This document shows positions 1 through 6,250 of a stretch of DNA of 8,582 nucleotides, piece after piece. The translations under genes were made by a program, and so were the position numbers. The notes under the pieces are model-generated. The model was not told the origin of the DNA. It did no database searches and was given only the letters and a program-made list of their open reading frames with translations. Origin of the DNA: Desulfosarcina sp. GTDB lineage: Bacteria > Desulfobacterota > Desulfobacteria > Desulfobacterales > Desulfosarcinaceae. How positions within the stretch are numbered: position 1 is the first letter of the stretch; each line of letters begins with the position of its first letter. The DNA lies in the NCBI GenBank assembly GCA_018224455.1, contig JAGTUY010000513.1, positions 1 through 8,582 of the forward strand, in the 5' to 3' direction.

Positions 1-633
1 ATCGTTGCCGATACGCATAAATGGCTTCCGGGTCGCAAGGTCCTGATTTCGCCGATTTCCATCGGTGAGGCGGACGGGACGACACGCACGCTGAACGTCG
101 GTTTGACCAAGAAACAAATCACGGATTCTCCGCCTCTGGATGTCGATGCACCCGTGTCACGGCAATATGAAATTGCGCTTAACAAATATTACGATTGGGC
201 CCACTACTGGGGGGGGCCATCGGTCTGGGGATCCCATCCTTATCCGCGCCTGCTGAATCGGGCTGAAGTGGACCGGCGAGTCCCCGAACACACCGATGAC
301 GACCCCAACCTCCGATCGACGAAGGAGGTCGCCGGCTACCATATCCAGGCGACGGATACGGACATCGGCCACATCGAGGATTTTATCGTCGATCAGGACA
401 CCTGGATAATCAGGTATCTGGTCATCGACACCAGCAACTGGATGCCCGCCAGCAAGAAGGTGTTGGTCGCGCCCAATTGGGTCGACCTGGTGGACTGGAA
501 GCGAAGCAAGGTCCTAATGGATCTGACCAGCAGCCAGATCAAAAACAGTCCGGAATTTGACCCGACCCTGCCGGTGAATCGGAGCTATGAAGCGACCCTT
601 TACGATTTTTACGGCAGACCTCACTATTGGTAA
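1..633 (+). CDS. Tandem PRC-barrel domain protein (5' partial)
   Basis: The reading frame is open from base 1 and stops with TAA at 631-633, giving 210 residues of a protein whose start lies outside the window. The TTG at 103 is only an internal codon. PRC-barrels are small beta-barrel modules found in the RNA-processing factor RimM, in photosynthetic reaction-centre H subunits, and in many uncharacterised stress-related bacterial proteins. The visible part holds the end of one barrel (residues about 1-35) and a complete second one (about 105-175, with the strand G-x-I-E-D-F-I-V-D followed by R-Y-L-V-I-D-T). Both are followed by similar tails: WLPGRKVLISP matches WMPASKKVLVAP, TKKQITDSPPLD matches TSSQIKNSPEFD, and both end in an aromatic Y-x-x-x-H-Y-W motif, so the gene arose by internal duplication. 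No membrane segment is visible. The stop overlaps the start of the next gene by 7 bp, suggesting translational coupling. Exact function is unknown. Confidence 0.85.
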   Translation: MVADTHKWLPGRKVLISPISIGEADGTTRTLNVGLTKKQITDSPPLDVDAPVSRQYEIALNKYYDWAHYWGGPSVWGSHPYPRLLNRAEVDRRVPEHTDDDPNLRSTKEVAGYHIQATDTDIGHIEDFIVDQDTWIIRYLVIDTSNWMPASKKVLVAPNWVDLVDWKRSKVLMDLTSSQIKNSPEFDPTLPVNRSYEATLYDFYGRPHYW

Positions 634-2807
634 CCCGGCCATTGGAAAAGATCTTCGAGCTCTCAAAAAACTGCCATCAGCTGGCAACCGCCCATCGTGC
701 GGCATTCATCATCGACGGCGAGGCCTATTTCCGTGCACTGCACGAAGCGTTTCGTCAGGCGCAGCACACGATTTTTATCGTCGGGTGGGACCTTCACAGC
801 GATCTGCATCTGATTCGTGAAGAGACAGACAGCGGCTACCCCTCAGGTCTGGGACAATTACTCGACCACCTGATTGCGGATAAAAAGCATCTTCACGTCT
901 ATCTGCTGGGCTGGGATTTTGCCATGATCTATGCGCTGGAACGCGAATTTTTTCCGCGGTACAAGCTCAAGTGGCGAACCCACAAACGGATCCATTTCTG
1001 CCTGGACGGACACCACCCCGTCGGTGCATCCCAGCATCAGAAAATCGTGGTGATCGACAATGCCGTCGCCTTCGCCGGCGGGTTTGATCTGAGCAAATGG
1101 CGCTGGGATACCCCGGCGCATCAACCTGACGACGATCGCCGCGTCGACCCCGACGGAAAGCCCTATCCGCCCTTCCATGACATCCAGATGGCGGTGGACG
1201 GACCGGCGGCCAAAGCCCTGGGCCGGCTGGCCAGAGAGCGGTGGGTCCGTGCAACAGGTAAAGAACCGATCGATGGGGAAGACATTGAAGATGATGCCCC
1301 TTGGCCCACCAGCATCGATCCGAATGTTGAGCAAGTCCAGGTGGCTGTGGCACGCACACTGCCCGCCCACGGAGACCAGCCAGCCGTGAGGGAAGTGGAA
1401 CGGCTCTATCTGGACAGTATCGCGGCCGCCAGGCACACCATTTACATCGAAAACCAATATCTCAGTTCTCATCGCATCGGCCAGGCGTTGAAGCAGCGGC
1501 TGGAGGAAGCCGATGGACCCGAAGTGGTGATTGTTTTGCCCCAGAAAACCGGTGGCTGGCTGGAGCGGCACACCATGGATGTCCTGCGCGGGCGGATCCT
1601 GAAAAGACTGCGGGAAGCCGACCGATACGACCGCCTGCGCATTTATTACCCACGTATCGCCAAAAAACCGGAATGCACGTTGATGGTGCACGCCAAAGTG
1701 ATGGTGATCGACGACGATTTCGTACGCGTGGGATCTTCCAATTTGAGCAACCGCTCCATGGGCCTTGATTCGGAGTGCGACCTGGCCATCGCCGCGGATG
1801 ACAATGAGGCCGTGCGCGCAGCGATCGTCCAGTTCCGTAACCGGTTGATTGGCGGGCATTCAGGCGTCGGCATCGATGACGTGGCCGATGCAATTGAGAA
1901 AACCGGATCGTTGATCGAGGCCATTGAATCCTTGCCCAAGGGCGAGCGCAGGCTGATTGACCTGTCAGGCGATGTACCGTCGGAGATCGACCAGTGGGTT
2001 CCCGAATCGGATCTGCTGGATCCGGAAAAACCGCTGGAACCGGATGAGCTCTTCGACTATTTCATTCGTCCCGCGCACCAACGCTCTGCCTACCGGCATC
2101 TGATGAAGGTCCTTTCCCTGATTGCCGGGGTTTTGATTCTGGCGGTGCTGTGGCGCTGGACCCCTGCCGGCGAGTGGGTCGACATGCAGTCCGCCATGGC
2201 CGCCGGTGAATGGATCCGCCGGCAGCCGTTCACCCCCTTTCTGGTGATCTCCGCTTACATCATCGGCGGCATGATTGCCTTCCCTGTCACCCTGATGATT
2301 ATGGCCAGCGTCATTGTTTTCGGTCCCTGGTGGGGGGTGGCCTATGCCATGGCCGGATCCGCGTTGAGCGCATTGGTCGTCTTTGGAACGGGTCGTTTCG
2401 TGGGACGGGATGCCGTACGCCGTTTTGCCGGCAGCCTGCTCAATCGACTCAGCCAGAAACTCTCTGAGTCGGGCGTGACGGCGATCATCACCTTTCGCAT
2501 CGTTCCCGTGGCTCCTTTTTCGGTGATCAACCTGATCGCCGGCGTGTCCGAAATCCGCTTGAAGGATTTCGCCATCGGGACCGTCGTCGGCATGCTGCCG
2601 GGGGTGACGGCCATCGCTTTGCTGGCCGACCGCCTCTCAGCCTCCCTTCGCCAGCCGGATCTGGGCAGCCTCACGGCACTGGGCGTTGCCGTCGTGCTGG
2701 TCGCTGGCGGACTCGTCGCGCTTCGCCGGTGGGTCAAACACAAGCGCGCCGAACGATCTTCCGAAAAATCGGCTTCTCAGAAACAAGCGTCACAGGAAGC
2801 GGATTAA
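627..2807 (+). CDS. Phospholipase D / cardiolipin synthase-like protein fused to a C-terminal VTT (DedA/SNARE-associated) membrane domain
   Basis: This 726-residue protein joins two families. The N-terminal part (about 20-410) is a phospholipase D superfamily enzyme with two HKD motifs: H137-x-K139-x4-D144 followed by GG(151-152), and H355-x-K357-x4-D362 followed by GSSN(369-372). In this family one His forms a phosphatidyl-enzyme intermediate, and members hydrolyse phospholipids or make cardiolipin by transphosphatidylation. An acidic linker (about 410-490) leads to a hydrophobic segment (493-509). A VTT domain follows (about 533-670) with the hallmark R624-x-x-P627-x-x-P630-F-x3-N635 and G651-x3-G655-x-x-P658, then a last membrane segment (682-699) and a charged tail. 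VTT/DedA proteins are polytopic and many are linked to lipid flipping. The HKD domain would face the cytoplasm if the first hydrophobic segment crosses inward-out. The start is a TTG overlapping the upstream stop. A TTG at 642 is possible, while the first in-frame ATG (near 924) would remove conserved sequence. Substrate is unproven. Confidence 0.9.
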   Translation: MVTRPLEKIFELSKNCHQLATAHRAAFIIDGEAYFRALHEAFRQAQHTIFIVGWDLHSDLHLIREETDSGYPSGLGQLLDHLIADKKHLHVYLLGWDFAMIYALEREFFPRYKLKWRTHKRIHFCLDGHHPVGASQHQKIVVIDNAVAFAGGFDLSKWRWDTPAHQPDDDRRVDPDGKPYPPFHDIQMAVDGPAAKALGRLARERWVRATGKEPIDGEDIEDDAPWPTSIDPNVEQVQVAVARTLPAHGDQPAVREVERLYLDSIAAARHTIYIENQYLSSHRIGQALKQRLEEADGPEVVIVLPQKTGGWLERHTMDVLRGRILKRLREADRYDRLRIYYPRIAKKPECTLMVHAKVMVIDDDFVRVGSSNLSNRSMGLDSECDLAIAADDNEAVRAAIVQFRNRLIGGHSGVGIDDVADAIEKTGSLIEAIESLPKGERRLIDLSGDVPSEIDQWVPESDLLDPEKPLEPDELFDYFIRPAHQRSAYRHLMKVLSLIAGVLILAVLWRWTPAGEWVDMQSAMAAGEWIRRQPFTPFLVISAYIIGGMIAFPVTLMIMASVIVFGPWWGVAYAMAGSALSALVVFGTGRFVGRDAVRRFAGSLLNRLSQKLSESGVTAIITFRIVPVAPFSVINLIAGVSEIRLKDFAIGTVVGMLPGVTAIALLADRLSASLRQPDLGSLTALGVAVVLVAGGLVALRRWVKHKRAERSSEKSASQKQASQEAD

Positions 2808-3494
2808 ATGGCGCTGCGAATCGCCACTTACAACATTCACCGTTGTGTCGGCTGCGACGGCCTTGAAGCACCGGAGCGCATCGCTGATGTGCTGCGTGAT
2901 ATCAATGCGGATGTGACCGCCCTTCAAGAAGTTGCCTTCGATGCCGACGGCCCGAAAAATATTTTAGCCGACCTGGCCCGATCCCTAAATGCCCAGGTGA
3001 TCGCGGGGCCGACACTGCTGGAACAAAAAGGGCACTACGGCAATGCGGTGCTTTCACGGATTGCCCCGCACAGTATCGACCGCCTGGATATCAGTGTGCC
3101 GGGCCGTGAGCCAAGAGGGGTCATTGCGATCAAGCTGCGCGTGAACGGCAGCACCGTCAGGATCGTGGCCACCCACCTTGGGCTTCGTCCCGGAGAACGC
3201 CGTTATCAAATGGGCCGCCTGCTGCCGTTGCTGGAGCATCCGGACGCTGAGGTGACAATCCTTCTTGGCGATTTCAACGAGTGGTTTTTGTGGGGACGCC
3301 CGCTGCGGTGGGCGAATCGTCGATTTGGCAGCATGCCGGCACCCGCCACCTTTCCCAGCCGTCGACCGCTGCTGGCCCTCGATCGCATCTGGGTCGACCC
3401 TGCGGACCGGCTAATTTCCCTGCATCGTCCTCGGCACGCCGCGGCGGCCGTCGCCTCCGACCATCTTCCACTGGTGGCGCAGGTGGCGATTTAG
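2808..3494 (+). CDS. Endonuclease/exonuclease/phosphatase (EEP) family hydrolase
   Basis: A 228-residue protein with all catalytic signatures of the metal-dependent EEP fold (DNase I, exonuclease III, sphingomyelinase and inositol phosphatases): T-Y-N9-I-H at the start, Q-E41-V, T-H123-L-G, G-D155-F-N157-E-W, D192-R-I-W and the closing S-D218-H219-L-P. These residues bind Mg and activate water for phosphodiester or phosphomonoester hydrolysis. There is no signal peptide, so it is probably cytoplasmic. The ATG directly follows the TAA of the phospholipase gene with no gap, and AGGAAG at 2794-2799 lies 8 bases upstream as ribosome binding site. In E. coli the EEP protein YbhP sits next to the cardiolipin synthase ClsB (YbhO), so a role in phospholipid metabolism is more likely than DNA repair. 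This is inference from context, and family sequence alone cannot tell nuclease from lipid phosphodiesterase or phosphatase. Confidence 0.9.
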   Translation: MALRIATYNIHRCVGCDGLEAPERIADVLRDINADVTALQEVAFDADGPKNILADLARSLNAQVIAGPTLLEQKGHYGNAVLSRIAPHSIDRLDISVPGREPRGVIAIKLRVNGSTVRIVATHLGLRPGERRYQMGRLLPLLEHPDAEVTILLGDFNEWFLWGRPLRWANRRFGSMPAPATFPSRRPLLALDRIWVDPADRLISLHRPRHAAAAVASDHLPLVAQVAI

Positions 3495-3497
3495 CCA

Positions 3498-5057
3498 TCA
3501 GGGCCGAAAACTGAATATCCGACCCAGACGGAATTGGTAGGTGTCTTTTCTAAAGTGTTCGTTGAATGTGCTTCCATCATCCAACACCAGTTTTGTCTGC
3601 ACCGTTTCAGCGCCCCCTTCAAAAGCGTTTTGCACGGCCGTATGGGCCACGAAACGGCCAGCGGCGGTGCCGGTCAGGATGGCGTGCCCATGTTTAACCG
3701 TCACGCCGATGCGGTCGCTATCCACATAGGGACTCCAGAACAGCTCGTCGACGATGGCTGCCGTTATGTCGGCATCACTGGGCCTGTCCGTTTTCGCGTT
3801 GACCGTAATCTGGTTGTCCAGGGTCAGGACCCCTTCGATCTGCGCGGCGACATTCTCAGCGTGAACCTTCTGGCCCATGGTTTCAACCGACCCTGACAGG
3901 CTGGCATGATGGTCTTTGACCGCAACATCGATTTCAAGATTATGCAGTTCGGCATCACGCTGAAAAACATCCTCGATCATCTCCTTGACTTCATTGTCCT
4001 GGGGAAACGACCGGTAGCGCAATTGCATCTGGTTGTCCACTCTCCAGACACCGGTTGTGCTGAGGGCGTCGTCAGCGGCCGCCTGTTTGGCATAGAGTGT
4101 GTCAACTGCTCCGGACAGGGTGACTGCACCGTTTACAACCGAGACGTCCGGGTTGTAGGCGTTCACACGCGGATCCAGCAGCAGGGCACCCTCGACTGCC
4201 TCTAAAATGGTTTGGTCCGACCGCCGAACGTGGGGCGATGCGCGGCGCATACGATCCTTCTCCTGCCAATCGACCATCAGCTGCCGATCGTCAACCGCGA
4301 CCACGCCGTTGATCCAGGCATCATCGGCGGCACGCCGTTTTTCGGCCGCCGTTCCAACGATGCCCTCGAGCGTCACCCGGCCATCTTTCACCGTCACCTC
4401 GATAAGGCTGTCATCGACATATAGATCGGCGGCAAGCCGCCGCTTGACGTCCAACCTGACATTCTTGTCATCTCTTTCAAGCCGGGCGTTTACATCGATC
4501 CGATTGGCCACTTCCGAGACGCCTCGGATCGACATGGCTCGATGAGCGGCCCACCGGCTGAGAACCCAGGAGTCCGCCTTCCCGTTGAGCGTTACGACGC
4601 CACCATCCACAGAGACGAATGCATCCAGGCCACGATCGGTCGGAATTTGCGAGAGGTTGTTGCGCACGTCATTTGCGATCGCCTCGTTTTCGCGGATGAC
4701 CGGTTTTACAGCCACCGTGTCGACCACCGACCGCACCCCCCGGATGCTCTCGGCAATTCGCCGGACCTGGCTTTTTTGCAACAGATTATTTACGAAACCG
4801 GAAAGCATCACAATCCCGCCATTTACCTTGATGTCGACTTGATCAGGCGCTATCGCGGTTTCAGAAAGGATATGCCTGCCGATTGATTCTCCAATGGTGC
4901 TGTCGGTCAATTCGCGTCCGGCCACCGGACGATACATGAAAAAGACTGAAAAAAGTATGGTCATCAGCAGCGCCCACACTCGTCTGCAATGCCATTGATG
5001 ATCATGGACCTGTCCGGCGACTGGCGCGACAGCTATCGATCTGGTTTTGAAATTCAT
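3498..5057 (-). CDS. Exported protein with six tandem BON domains
   Basis: 519 residues read on the minus strand. The N-terminus has basic residues (R25-R26), a hydrophobic stretch (about 27-42, WALLMTILFSVFFMY) and a likely signal-peptidase site after V-A-G (about 47), so the protein should be periplasmic or membrane-anchored. Six consecutive BON repeats follow at about 52-118, 124-190, 197-264, 281-347, 354-420 and 428-495. Each shows the pattern of an early Asp or Asn, then a hydrophobic-V-x-V/D-G-x-V-x-L-x-G core, an Ala-rich helix, and a closing G-V-x-x-V-x-N-x-hydrophobic strand. BON domains occur in OsmY, DolP (YraP) and secretins and are thought to bind phospholipid. Known members usually have one to three copies, so six is high. 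A basic linker at 265-280 splits the array 3+3, and repeats 5 and 6 have a degenerate D/G turn. The C-terminus ends in an aromatic F-S-F-R-P. The frame stays open upstream to 5204, but the strong SD at 5064-5069 places the start at 5057. Confidence 0.88.
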   Translation of the reverse strand: MNFKTRSIAVAPVAGQVHDHQWHCRRVWALLMTILFSVFFMYRPVAGRELTDSTIGESIGRHILSETAIAPDQVDIKVNGGIVMLSGFVNNLLQKSQVRRIAESIRGVRSVVDTVAVKPVIRENEAIANDVRNNLSQIPTDRGLDAFVSVDGGVVTLNGKADSWVLSRWAAHRAMSIRGVSEVANRIDVNARLERDDKNVRLDVKRRLAADLYVDDSLIEVTVKDGRVTLEGIVGTAAEKRRAADDAWINGVVAVDDRQLMVDWQEKDRMRRASPHVRRSDQTILEAVEGALLLDPRVNAYNPDVSVVNGAVTLSGAVDTLYAKQAAADDALSTTGVWRVDNQMQLRYRSFPQDNEVKEMIEDVFQRDAELHNLEIDVAVKDHHASLSGSVETMGQKVHAENVAAQIEGVLTLDNQITVNAKTDRPSDADITAAIVDELFWSPYVDSDRIGVTVKHGHAILTGTAAGRFVAHTAVQNAFEGGAETVQTKLVLDDGSTFNEHFRKDTYQFRLGRIFSFRP

Positions 5058-5063
5058 CGTTAT

Positions 5064-5069
5064 CCTCCT
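5064..5069 (-). promoter_or_regulatory. Ribosome binding site deciding the BON gene start
   Basis: On the minus strand this reads AGGAGG (AAGGAGGA with its flanks), six bases before the ATG at 5055-5057. It is the reason for starting the BON protein at the MNFKTRS methionine and not 49 codons further upstream. Confidence 0.85.
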
Positions 5070-5092
5070 TGTCTGGCACGATGCGGCCAGTT

Positions 5093-5113
5093 TCGGGTAC
5101 ATCTCGGGTACAT
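5093..5113 (+). repeat. Tandem direct repeat TCGGGTACAT, 11-bp period
   Basis: TCGGGTACAT occurs at 5093-5102 and again at 5104-5113, separated by one base. The 11-bp period puts both copies on nearly the same face of the helix, as expected of paired binding sites for a regulator. They lie 36-56 bp upstream of the BON start codon, in its leader or core promoter. Further TCGGGT copies occur at 5274-5279 and, inverted, at 5213-5218. Function as an operator is inferred. The spacer from 5058 to 5333 contains no convincing gene, and I could not find a sigma70 promoter in it with good matches at both hexamers. Confidence 0.5.
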
Positions 5114-5208
5114 ACCGATCCGTCGCATTCTCTTTACCCAAAGCATATGCGTATGCAGAGACATTTGGAATAAGGGCCTGACGGTATTTAGCACCGAACC
5201 GCATTCTA

Positions 5209-5283
5209 TATCACCCGAATTACTGATCACCGGCGGCCATAATGGGGGATTAACCTTATATGGTGCGGATCAATCGGGTGATA
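5209..5283. repeat. Inverted repeat TATCACCCGA / TCGGGTGATA in the divergent spacer
   Basis: A perfect 10-bp inverted repeat has arms at 5209-5218 and 5274-5283 with a 55-bp interval (5219-5273). The right arm ends 50 bp before the Usp start codon. The arm core TCGGGT matches the direct repeats at 5093 and 5104. The interval is too long for a good hairpin, so two separated sites for one dimeric regulator, possibly looping DNA, fit better. This is inference. Confidence 0.45.
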
Positions 5284-5333
5284 CAGTGACTCTGCAAACC
5301 ATCTAACGAAACGCAAACAGAGGAGGCCAGCCC

Positions 5334-5801
5334 ATGAAAAATCTAAAGAAAATTATATGTCCGGTGGATTTCAGTGAGCCGTCGGATGCAGCATTGATAT
5401 CTGCCGTGGAAATGGCCGAACATTATTCCGCTTCGATCATTCTGGTCCATGTCATCACTGAACTCAACCCCACCCCGTCGCCGTCGTATACGTTGACGCA
5501 TCATCTCATGGACCAGATCCCGCAAATCATGGGGCAGATGACGGAAAATGCCCACAAGGCCATGCAAGACCTGATCAAGAATCATGTTGAGAAGCGAATT
5601 CCGACCGACCATCGGGTGGTCATTGGCGATCCGGCTGAAAGCATTGTCCAACTGGCCGAAGATGAGCAGGCAGACCTGATTGTAATGGCCACACACGGCA
5701 GGAGCGGCATCAAGGGCCTGTTTTTCGGATCGGTGGCGGAAAAAGTCGTGCGTTCGGCCGCCTGTCCGGTGCTGACCATGCGATATCGGGAGAAAAGTTG
5801 A
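5334..5801 (+). CDS. Universal stress protein, UspA family
   Basis: A 155-residue single-domain Usp protein, the usual length. It begins with the typical beta strand and D-F-S motif (I-I-C-P-V-D-F-S, D12) and ends with the nucleotide-binding signature A119-T-H-G122-x9-G132-S133-V-A-E-K-V-V, followed by A-C-P-V-L. This corresponds to the ATP-binding G-x2-G-x9-G-S/T motif with Ala in the first position, a common variant, so ATP binding is likely. Usp proteins are cytoplasmic dimers induced by starvation, oxidative or energy stress, and their biochemical output is generally unclear. The SD AGGAGG at 5321-5326 lies seven bases before the ATG. The gene is divergent from the BON gene and 44 bp upstream of the small proline-rich gene, with which it is probably co-transcribed. 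Confidence 0.93.
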   Translation: MKNLKKIICPVDFSEPSDAALISAVEMAEHYSASIILVHVITELNPTPSPSYTLTHHLMDQIPQIMGQMTENAHKAMQDLIKNHVEKRIPTDHRVVIGDPAESIVQLAEDEQADLIVMATHGRSGIKGLFFGSVAEKVVRSAACPVLTMRYREKS

Positions 5802-5835
5802 GGCATTTGCACATACATATTCACCAACAGACGCC

Positions 5836-5841
5836 AGGAGG
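5836..5841 (+). promoter_or_regulatory. Ribosome binding site of the proline-rich gene
   Basis: AGGAGG ends four bases before the ATG at 5846. A longer in-frame form could begin at a TTG at 5798 that overlaps the Usp stop, but that TTG has no comparable SD, so 5846 is preferred. The spacing is slightly short. Confidence 0.65.
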
Positions 5842-5845
5842 CCCC

Positions 5846-6178
5846 ATGCATTTACACGATGATCAAACAGCCACGCGTATCGGCCAACCCGTTTATAAGG
5901 TTGTTGCCGCTTTTCCGAAAAACAGTCTGCCACCCACTGGCCCACCGGTGGAAATACCGCCGAACGAACCCCAGAAACCACCGGTCGAAGAACCCGGCGA
6001 GCCCTATGAAAAACCGCCCATGCCGGAAATACCACCTGTTGAAGAACCGCGGTATGTGCCTCCGGAGCCACCGGTGAAAGAACCGCCGCCTGAAGATCCT
6101 GATCAAATACCGCCTCAGCCACACACCATCCGCGGTATGAATAGCCGGCTGGATACAAATACAGCCTATACCCCATAA
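5846..6178 (+). CDS. Small proline/glutamate-rich protein of unknown function
   Basis: A 110-residue protein that I do not recognise. Residues 1-28 form an ordinary mixed segment (M-H-L-H-D-D-Q start, then G-Q-P-V-Y-K-V-V). Residues 29-93 are low complexity, dominated by Pro and Glu with a recurring unit P-P-V-E/K-x-P at 33-38, 45-50, 63-68 and 75-80. The tail (94-110) is polar. There is no signal peptide, membrane segment, Cys cluster or known motif. The composition predicts an extended, disordered, acidic polypeptide. A short triple-Pro run near residue 80 might slow ribosomes and depend on EF-P. The start was chosen at the ATG behind the AGGAGG at 5836-5841. Support for it being a real gene comes from that SD, the 44-bp spacing from the Usp stop, and protein-level repeats whose codons vary (GTG/GTC/GTT for Val). 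No terminator is visible after it. Confidence 0.7.
   Translation: MHLHDDQTATRIGQPVYKVVAAFPKNSLPPTGPPVEIPPNEPQKPPVEEPGEPYEKPPMPEIPPVEEPRYVPPEPPVKEPPPEDPDQIPPQPHTIRGMNSRLDTNTAYTP
5942..6087 (+). repeat. Degenerate repeats encoding P-P-V-E/K-x-P
   Basis: Four units starting with CCACC (5942, 5978, 6032, 6068) encode P-P-V-E-I-P, P-P-V-E-E-P, P-P-V-E-E-P and P-P-V-K-E-P. Spacings are 36, 54 and 36 bp, all multiples of 18, which suggests expansion of an 18-bp ancestral unit (six residues). The first copy begins with the 10-bp palindrome CCACCGGTGG. Confidence 0.6.
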
Positions 6179-6241
6179 CCGCAGGATGTTGAGATATGAT
6201 AAAGTAGTCGAAGGCAACAGCAAGTGAACGTTGATAATATT

Positions 6242-6245
6242 GGAG
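6242..6245 (+). promoter_or_regulatory. Ribosome binding site of the receiver gene
   Basis: GGAG lies five bases before the ATG at 6251. An upstream in-frame GTG at 6224 has only a poor SD and would add nine residues with no receiver-fold role, so 6251 is favoured. The TATGAT at 6195-6200 resembles a -10 box, but no matching -35 is seen. Confidence 0.5.
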
Positions 6246-6250
6246 TATCG

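Noticed and set aside
858..1859. 333-codon open frame on the minus strand inside the phospholipase gene
   Set aside because: It is antisense to a region with intact HKD motifs, has no recognisable domain and its composition is that of a reverse-frame shadow of a GC-rich gene.
3534..4886. Series of plus-strand open frames opposite the BON gene
   Set aside because: All are antisense to six well-conserved BON repeats and show no domains of their own.
5058..5204. N-terminal extension of the BON protein by 49 residues
   Set aside because: The AAGGAGGA at 5063-5070 is correctly placed for the ATG at 5057, and the extension would bury the signal peptide inside the protein.
4989..5306. 105-codon plus-strand frame spanning the BON/Usp spacer
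   Set aside because: It overlaps the BON start region and regulatory repeats, and has no good ribosome binding site or recognisable domain.
5942..6087. Possible CRISPR-like array because of spaced CCACCGGT units
   Set aside because: The units are short, degenerate, in frame with a coding sequence and spaced by multiples of 18 bp, so they are protein repeats.
5343..6176. 277-codon minus-strand open frame opposite the Usp and proline-rich genes
   Set aside because: It overlaps a clear Usp gene in full and matches no known family. The plus-strand genes have strong ribosome binding sites.
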